DNA from: Prevotella sp.
Lineage (GTDB): Bacteria; Bacteroidota; Bacteroidia; Bacteroidales; Bacteroidaceae
Assembly (NCBI GenBank): GCA_024684515.1
Contig: JAIKWS010000023.1
Location: 1 to 64,000, forward strand
Length of the DNA: 64,000 bases
Direction of reading: 5' to 3'
Shown here: one piece after another, positions 58,570 to 64,000 of the stretch
How positions within the stretch are numbered: position 1 is the stretch's first letter
How the letters are laid out: each line of letters opens with the position of its first letter
Made by a program: the position numbers and the translations under genes
The notes under the pieces: generated by a model
What the model was told of the DNA's origin: nothing
Database searches by the model: none
Seen by the model: only the letters and a program-made list of their open reading frames with translations

Positions 58570-59397
58570 ATGGCCACTTACGACATCCATGACATACAGC
58601 AGCGCACACTGCCCATTCTTCTGACCGTCAACAAGGTGCTACTAGAGCATCATCTCAACTATTATATCTCTGACGGTACGATGCTTGGGGCTGTCAGACA
58701 CAAAGGCTTCATTCCCTGGGATGATGACATCGATATTGCGATGCCCCGTCCTGACTACGAGCGTTTCCTGGAACATGGACAGGAATGGCTGCCAGATCCC
58801 CTTGAGATGGTGTGTGTGGAGAAAGACCCGCATCAGCCTTGCACGTTTATGAAGATCATCGACGGCAGCACCACGCTCATAGAACGCTGGAGCTACAATC
58901 AGCTGGGAGGCATTTATATCGATGTCTTCCCTCTCGACGGTGTGTCGGAGAAGAAGTGGAAACGCACCCTCCGCTTCCGTCTTTACCGTACGCTGAACCG
59001 CCTGACCTATCTGCGCAACCGCGATCCCTACAAGCGAGGGCATGGCGTCTCGTCGTGGCTGCCTCGGTTGTTACAGGCTACGGTGAGCAATGCCCGTCTT
59101 CACAAATGGATGAGAAGCCTGCAGACAGCCCATCATTTTGAATCGTCAAGACTGGTTGCCGACTATGACAGCGGTGAGCGAAGCGTGATGGAGAAAAGTG
59201 TCTTTGGAACGCCCAGGCCCATTCTGTTCGAGGGGCATGAGCTGATGGGGGTGGCGCAGGCCGACGAATACCTCACCCATCTCTATGGTGACTACATGCA
59301 GCTGCCTCCAGAAGAGAAGCGTCGTGTTCATGGCTTTGACTATGTCGACCTGGAAAATTCCTATCACGACTACCACGACAACCGCAAGTTCAAGTAA
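58570..59397 (+). CDS. LicD family phosphotransferase (copy 2)
   Basis: YISDGTMLGAVRHKGFIPWDDDIDIAMPRPDYERF; paralogous to 57031-57843. Confidence 0.88.
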   Translation: MATYDIHDIQQRTLPILLTVNKVLLEHHLNYYISDGTMLGAVRHKGFIPWDDDIDIAMPRPDYERFLEHGQEWLPDPLEMVCVEKDPHQPCTFMKIIDGSTTLIERWSYNQLGGIYIDVFPLDGVSEKKWKRTLRFRLYRTLNRLTYLRNRDPYKRGHGVSSWLPRLLQATVSNARLHKWMRSLQTAHHFESSRLVADYDSGERSVMEKSVFGTPRPILFEGHELMGVAQADEYLTHLYGDYMQLPPEEKRRVHGFDYVDLENSYHDYHDNRKFK

Positions 59398-60463
59398 GGG
59401 GTAGCAATCCCAGTAGTTTACGGTATAGGGTGAGATACTCTTGTGTGTAGCGGTCGTAGTTGAACGACTGCGAATAGCGACAGGCCTCTTTTGCCGCCTC
59501 TCCGTCGCGATGCCAGTTCTCCAGTCCCTGTCTCACCACTTGCGCCATTGCCTCGGCTTCATAGTTGTCCCAATAGGAAGCATGGCCGGCACATATCTCA
59601 GGCAGACAGCTGTAGCGAGACGAGAATACCTTTGTGCCGAAGCGCATGGCCTCGAGTACAGGGATGCCAAAGCCCTCTAGCGTGCTGGGGAACAGGAACG
59701 CCTGAGCATGGGCATAGAGCCAGCATTTCTCTGCTTCGCTGATCTTTCCAGGCAGCATGATACGCTGACGGTCTTCAGGAGCTATCAGCCTGACGATGTC
59801 GTCGTAATAGTCCCAGTGATGGTCGCCACAGATATACAGCTTGTATTCTGGCAGATATTTCATCATGGGCACCAGCACGTGGAAGTTTTTCTTCCGTCTC
59901 ACCTGTCCAATGGTGAAGAAGAACTTTTCGTCATCCCTGTCAATAAAAGCCGGTCGCTGTTGCTGGTTTTTTTCTATATCGTTGATGCCGTTGTAGATGA
60001 CGGTGGGCAGCTGGCTGATGCCTCTGATATTGTTCATGACATCGGTTTGTACATATTTTGAGATGACGGTCAGCACGTCAGCTCTTCTGATATGTCTCTG
60101 TTTCAGTATCTTGTGTTTCCACAGGTGGATGCCGTGCTTCTCGTATAGATAGTTCAGGTCGTGTACTGTGAGCAGTCTGATGGCATGTCCGCCACGAGCC
60201 ACATAGCCTGTTTGCTGGTCGGTGATGTGCCATAGGTCACAATGGTCCAGGTAGGTGGGCACCTCTTTTTTGAAATGTTCACATGTTATATAGTCCAGAT
60301 GGTTGCCAAACTCCCCTCTATGCTTTTCGGGCAAGATGAATATGAAGTGCATGTCAGACAGCGCGGCAGCCTGCGTGGCCAGTCGCGGGGCATAGTTGCG
60401 GGCTATCTCTCCGAAGCCGCACATAGCATCATAGTTGGAGAAATCGACGATTATTGTCTTCAT
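59390..60463 (-). CDS. Glycosyltransferase family 1/4
   Basis: FTIGQVRRKKNFHVLVPMMKYL, FPSTLEGFGIPVLEAMRFGTKVFSS. Confidence 0.82.
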   Translation of the reverse strand: MKTIIVDFSNYDAMCGFGEIARNYAPRLATQAAALSDMHFIFILPEKHRGEFGNHLDYITCEHFKKEVPTYLDHCDLWHITDQQTGYVARGGHAIRLLTVHDLNYLYEKHGIHLWKHKILKQRHIRRADVLTVISKYVQTDVMNNIRGISQLPTVIYNGINDIEKNQQQRPAFIDRDDEKFFFTIGQVRRKKNFHVLVPMMKYLPEYKLYICGDHHWDYYDDIVRLIAPEDRQRIMLPGKISEAEKCWLYAHAQAFLFPSTLEGFGIPVLEAMRFGTKVFSSRYSCLPEICAGHASYWDNYEAEAMAQVVRQGLENWHRDGEAAKEACRYSQSFNYDRYTQEYLTLYRKLLGLLPLT

Positions 60464-61539
60464 GATGTCTTGATGATTTTCGTATAGAATGTCTGCAGGC
60501 TGTCCCATACTCGTTCTGCGGTGATGAGGGCATATTGCTGCTCGTAGCTTAGTCGCCGTGCGTCAGCATCGATGTCGGTGGCAGCGATGCCTCGTGTGAG
60601 GACGTTGTCGTTCTCAGGCAGCCACGTCCTTTTGCTGGCCATTGGCGAGCAGACCACCAGCGACGGACGTCCCATGGCCTGCACGATGTGGCGTGCGCCT
60701 CCCTCATTGCCGAAGTAGAAGGTGCAGTTGGCTGCCATGGCTGCCAGGCTTCGCATGCTTTTTGCCTCGATATTGATGAAAATGTTGGGATGGTGGTCAA
60801 GTGCTGAGTAGATGCGTCGTGCGTTCTCTGCCTCCTGTCCTGGTGCGAAGTTGAAGATGATCTGCACCTCGGGGTGGGCATCGATGAATCGTCGCAGCAC
60901 CTTTGTCATGCGGTCTTCAGCCCATGTCTTGCTGGCTATCTTGGCTGTCACGCCTGCCAGCATGACGGGCCGGCAGAAGTCGATGCCCTGCTGCGTCATA
61001 TACTGTCGGAAGTCGTCTTTCTCCTGTGCTGTGATATGCAGGGTGATGGTTTTGTCCTGCGAGTGTTTGCCCAGCGGATCCAGGAGTGCCAGGTTGTGAT
61101 CTATCATGCTCTCGTTGTCCTCGCAGCCCTCTTTGCGGTGGTTGAAGGCCAGCCAGGTATAGGGTTTCCTGATGCCGATGCGCCAGGGGCTACGTCGTGA
61201 GAAGAGTGCGAAGAGCATTGTGTTCACCGTCGACCGCATGTCGATGATGATGTCATAGTGAGTGTCATGCACAATACGCCACACCTTTCTTATATAGGTA
61301 GGCACGCTGTGCCGCTCGTCCTCAGTGAAGGTGACGATGCGGTCGACAGACGGATGTCCCTCGAAGAGGGGGGCTATTCTCTCGTTGAGCACGAAATGTA
61401 TTTCTGCCTCTGGATACTGCTGGCGAAGGCTGTTCAGCAGGGGGGTGGAGAGAATGGCATCGCCCATCTGCCGGAATCTGACTACGAGGATATGCTTAAC
61501 TTCCATAGACGCCTGGTTCTTTGGGAATGGTACGTCCAT
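60460..61539 (-). CDS. Glycosyltransferase family 9 (heptosyltransferase-like)
   Basis: ILVVRFRQMGDAILSTPLLNSLRQQYP; FYFGNEGGARHIVQAMGRPSLVV. Confidence 0.87.
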   Translation of the reverse strand: MDVPFPKNQASMEVKHILVVRFRQMGDAILSTPLLNSLRQQYPEAEIHFVLNERIAPLFEGHPSVDRIVTFTEDERHSVPTYIRKVWRIVHDTHYDIIIDMRSTVNTMLFALFSRRSPWRIGIRKPYTWLAFNHRKEGCEDNESMIDHNLALLDPLGKHSQDKTITLHITAQEKDDFRQYMTQQGIDFCRPVMLAGVTAKIASKTWAEDRMTKVLRRFIDAHPEVQIIFNFAPGQEAENARRIYSALDHHPNIFINIEAKSMRSLAAMAANCTFYFGNEGGARHIVQAMGRPSLVVCSPMASKRTWLPENDNVLTRGIAATDIDADARRLSYEQQYALITAERVWDSLQTFYTKIIKTS

Positions 61540-62449
61540 TCACGAGATCATATTTCTGGTCGAACTCCTCCTTCGTACGCTTCCAGCGGTTGTGGGTCCA
61601 CAGATAATAGGCTGGCTGACGGCGTATGCTCTCCTCGAGCAGTGCGAAGAAACGCATTGTCACGGCATGCTCATCGAGCTGCCAGGGCTCACGGGATATC
61701 AGTCGGAAGGTGCAGATGTAGCGACCTCTGCACGGACGTTCCATGTCGACATAGAAGACGGCATTCTTCATCTTGCGCATGATGCGCTCACCCCCTGAGA
61801 ATACGGGTGTGTCCTGGTTCAGGAAGCGTAGCCACAGGTGGATGTTCATCCATCGTGGTGCCTGGTCGCTGATGTATCCGAAGAGGTAGTGCTGTTGTTT
61901 GTCGCGCAATGTCAGCAGATGTCGCAGAATGTCTTTCTTGGGGATGCACGACCCTCCATGAGCCGAACGGATGTCGATGAAGAGACGGTCGAAGGCATCG
62001 CTATAGAGGGGATGGTAGATGAGTCCCATCACGGCATCGGGATGGCGTTGGAAGGCCAGTCCTGTGGCCGACAGCCACTCCCAGTTGCAGTAATGTCCCA
62101 GGATGGCAGCACAGTCCTGTCCCTGGTCGAAGCAGTGCTCCAGCTGTTCAACACCTCTGAATTCAATGCGCTTAAGCAGGTTCTTGTCGCTGATGGTGAG
62201 CAGTTTGATGGTTTCAACACCATAGTCACAGAGCCAGCGGTAGAACTGTCGCTCGGTCTTCTTCAGTTCTTTCTCGCCTTTCTCTGGAAACGAGGCCGCC
62301 AGATTCTTCCTCACCACCTTGCGTCTATATCTCACCAGATAGAAAATGAGCACGAAGAAGCAGTCGGCCAGCCCGTAGAGTATCCAGAACGGCAACAGCG
62401 ACAGCAGCTTGACGATGCCTCGGAGCAGGGGGTAGGAGAATTTCTTCAT
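61496..62449 (-). CDS. Lipid A acyltransferase family (LpxL/HtrB-like)
   Basis: ILGHYCNWEWLSATGL and downstream acyltransferase features. Confidence 0.82.
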   Translation of the reverse strand: MKKFSYPLLRGIVKLLSLLPFWILYGLADCFFVLIFYLVRYRRKVVRKNLAASFPEKGEKELKKTERQFYRWLCDYGVETIKLLTISDKNLLKRIEFRGVEQLEHCFDQGQDCAAILGHYCNWEWLSATGLAFQRHPDAVMGLIYHPLYSDAFDRLFIDIRSAHGGSCIPKKDILRHLLTLRDKQQHYLFGYISDQAPRWMNIHLWLRFLNQDTPVFSGGERIMRKMKNAVFYVDMERPCRGRYICTFRLISREPWQLDEHAVTMRFFALLEESIRRQPAYYLWTHNRWKRTKEEFDQKYDLVNGRTIPKEPGVYGS

Positions 62450-63405
62450 AGGCTTCTACCAGACACTTGATATATCTTGCGAAAGAGGAAATACATGGCC
62501 GTGCCCACGAAGAGGCCTGCAATGGCGTCGATGGCATAGTGGGCCTGGATGTAGAATGTGGCGAAGAACATCAGTACCGACAGCACCAGCACGGGTACGT
62601 ACAGCCATCGTGAACGTGCCTCCCACGACAGCCACAGCAGCACTACCGAGATGCCTACATGGCTAGAGGGGAAGGCAGCAGTGGGCCGCTCACCTGCGTT
62701 GTGGGCCTGCTGCACCAAATCGTGGAACAGCCCACCTTCGGCACCTGGAATGGGAAGCGACTCCTGGCACAGCTCGAAATAATGGTAGATATTGGGAAAA
62801 ACGCCATGCGATATCTGGTCGATACCCACTGCCTTGAAATAAAACTGCGGGCCTGCTACGGGCAGGAAGATGAAGATGACATAGAACAGGAAGAACGATG
62901 CCAGGATGACGAAAGCAGCATAGGCAAAGCGGTCGTAGTGCTTCCAGAAGTAATACAGTGCCACAGCGGCTATCATGGGATAATAGCTGAAATATCCCAG
63001 GCAGAGCAGCTCGCTAAGCAGTGGTGAACTGTACTGCTGACTGAACAGCAGCGCTGGCTGACAGCCGAAGAGAGATTGCTCCCATCCGGCAAAGAGATAG
63101 TCGAGGTTCAGGAAGATGCGGTTGAACTCATAGGTATCGGGATACCACCACCCAAGCAGGCACAACTGTCCTGTCACCCGCAGCACCATCGTGAGCTTCG
63201 TGGGCTTCAGACGGTAGAGTTGCCACAGCCCAAGGGTCATCGCCACGGCAATAATCCTGCCCGCCAGCATGGGAACGGGATCCACCAGACGGCCCCACAG
63301 CAGCAACATCAGCAACAGCGTGAAGGCTGCGTAGGACAGCATGGCCCATTCAAACAGGCACAGTCTGCGACCACTGTCTACAACCAGCCGTTGTCCTTGT
63401 ACCAT
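62446..63405 (-). CDS. PAP2 superfamily membrane phosphatase
   Basis: TAAFPSSHVGISVVLLWLSW and HYAIDAIAGLFVG motifs. M at 63405 preferred. Confidence 0.78.
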   Translation of the reverse strand: MVQGQRLVVDSGRRLCLFEWAMLSYAAFTLLLMLLLWGRLVDPVPMLAGRIIAVAMTLGLWQLYRLKPTKLTMVLRVTGQLCLLGWWYPDTYEFNRIFLNLDYLFAGWEQSLFGCQPALLFSQQYSSPLLSELLCLGYFSYYPMIAAVALYYFWKHYDRFAYAAFVILASFFLFYVIFIFLPVAGPQFYFKAVGIDQISHGVFPNIYHYFELCQESLPIPGAEGGLFHDLVQQAHNAGERPTAAFPSSHVGISVVLLWLSWEARSRWLYVPVLVLSVLMFFATFYIQAHYAIDAIAGLFVGTAMYFLFRKIYQVSGRSL

Positions 63406-64000
63406 CTGATAGTCATCTTTACACCCTGTTCCAGCTGATAGAGGGGCTCGTAGCCTAGCTCCTTGCGGGCAGGCTCGATGTCGCACCGCCAGTTACGCTG
63501 TTTCAGGATATGATATTTGTCATTGTTCAGTGCCGAGATCTTTCCCGTCAGATGTCCCCACTTGTCGCCAAGGAAGGTAACTACCCGCAGCACCCATATC
63601 GGTGCCTTGATGCGTATCCACCACGGATGTCCCAGCTCCTCGCGGATGAGGTCGCTGAACGTGGTCGACTGGTACACCTCGCCATCGCTGAGGAAATATT
63701 TCCTGCCCGTCTTGCCCCAGTCGCAAGCTAGAAAGACCGCCTGCACCACATCGAGGACATAGACGAAGGTGATGTCCTGACGCTTGTAGCCAACGGCAAA
63801 GTCGGAATGCTGCTTGATGCTCTTTGCCATCAGGAAATAGTCGCGCTCACGGGGGCCATAGACGCCTGTGGGACGCAGCACCACATAGGGAAACTCGCCA
63901 AACTGTTCACGATAGGCACGGCTCTCGTTGGCTGTGTTCAGACCATCCAGCCAACGCTCGGCCTCTAGCTTGCTCTTGCCATAGGCCGTGTTGGGACGAG
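63378..64000 (-). CDS. NAD-dependent epimerase/dehydratase (partial, runs off window)
   Basis: Frame open to window end: ..RPNTAYGKSKLEAERWLDGL..VVLRPTGVYGPRERDYF; YxxxK motif of extended SDR. Confidence 0.82.
   Translation of the reverse strand, partial: RPNTAYGKSKLEAERWLDGLNTANESRAYREQFGEFPYVVLRPTGVYGPRERDYFLMAKSIKQHSDFAVGYKRQDITFVYVLDVVQAVFLACDWGKTGRKYFLSDGEVYQSTTFSDLIREELGHPWWIRIKAPIWVLRVVTFLGDKWGHLTGKISALNNDKYHILKQRNWRCDIEPARKELGYEPLYQLEQGVKMTIRWYKDNGWL

Overview
The window reads as a Bacteroidales chromosome segment, probably Prevotellaceae-like: TAnnTTTG-type promoters, SusC/BACON-type proteins, and a TonB receptor/GH10/LicD gene set. Taxonomy is inference. From about 8.1 kb onward it is mostly recognisable genes: MuiA-family protein, TonB receptors, PgpH-like 7TM-HD, gltX, kdtA, glmM, a split cobalamin cluster, tRNA-Met(CAT), ribF, CPBP protease, asd, GH10 xylanase, der, mtnN, and a LicC/LicD/glycosyltransferase envelope cluster. 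The first ~8.1 kb is different. It is a repeat island in which toxin-antitoxin-like modules (AbiEii plus partner, Panacea plus partner, HicBA) and a deiminase are each bounded by blocks of one composite repeat family. Its core is a ~170-bp element, six full copies plus one truncated copy, all in the same orientation. It can fold into a closed three-arm cloverleaf whose stems are kept by compensatory changes between divergent copies. This is my main candidate for an undescribed element. A 7-bp word, CATGCGG, closes these elements and also forms the stem of hairpin arrays elsewhere in the window, including one copy in frame inside cobB. Other leads: a TonB receptor fused to an OmpA-like domain, a lipoprotein-type gene interrupted by in-frame TAG, a 0.4-kb element with ~37-bp inverted repeats, and a 7x22-bp tandem array. 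All calls were made by eye from the sequence and supplied translations; no database search was run.
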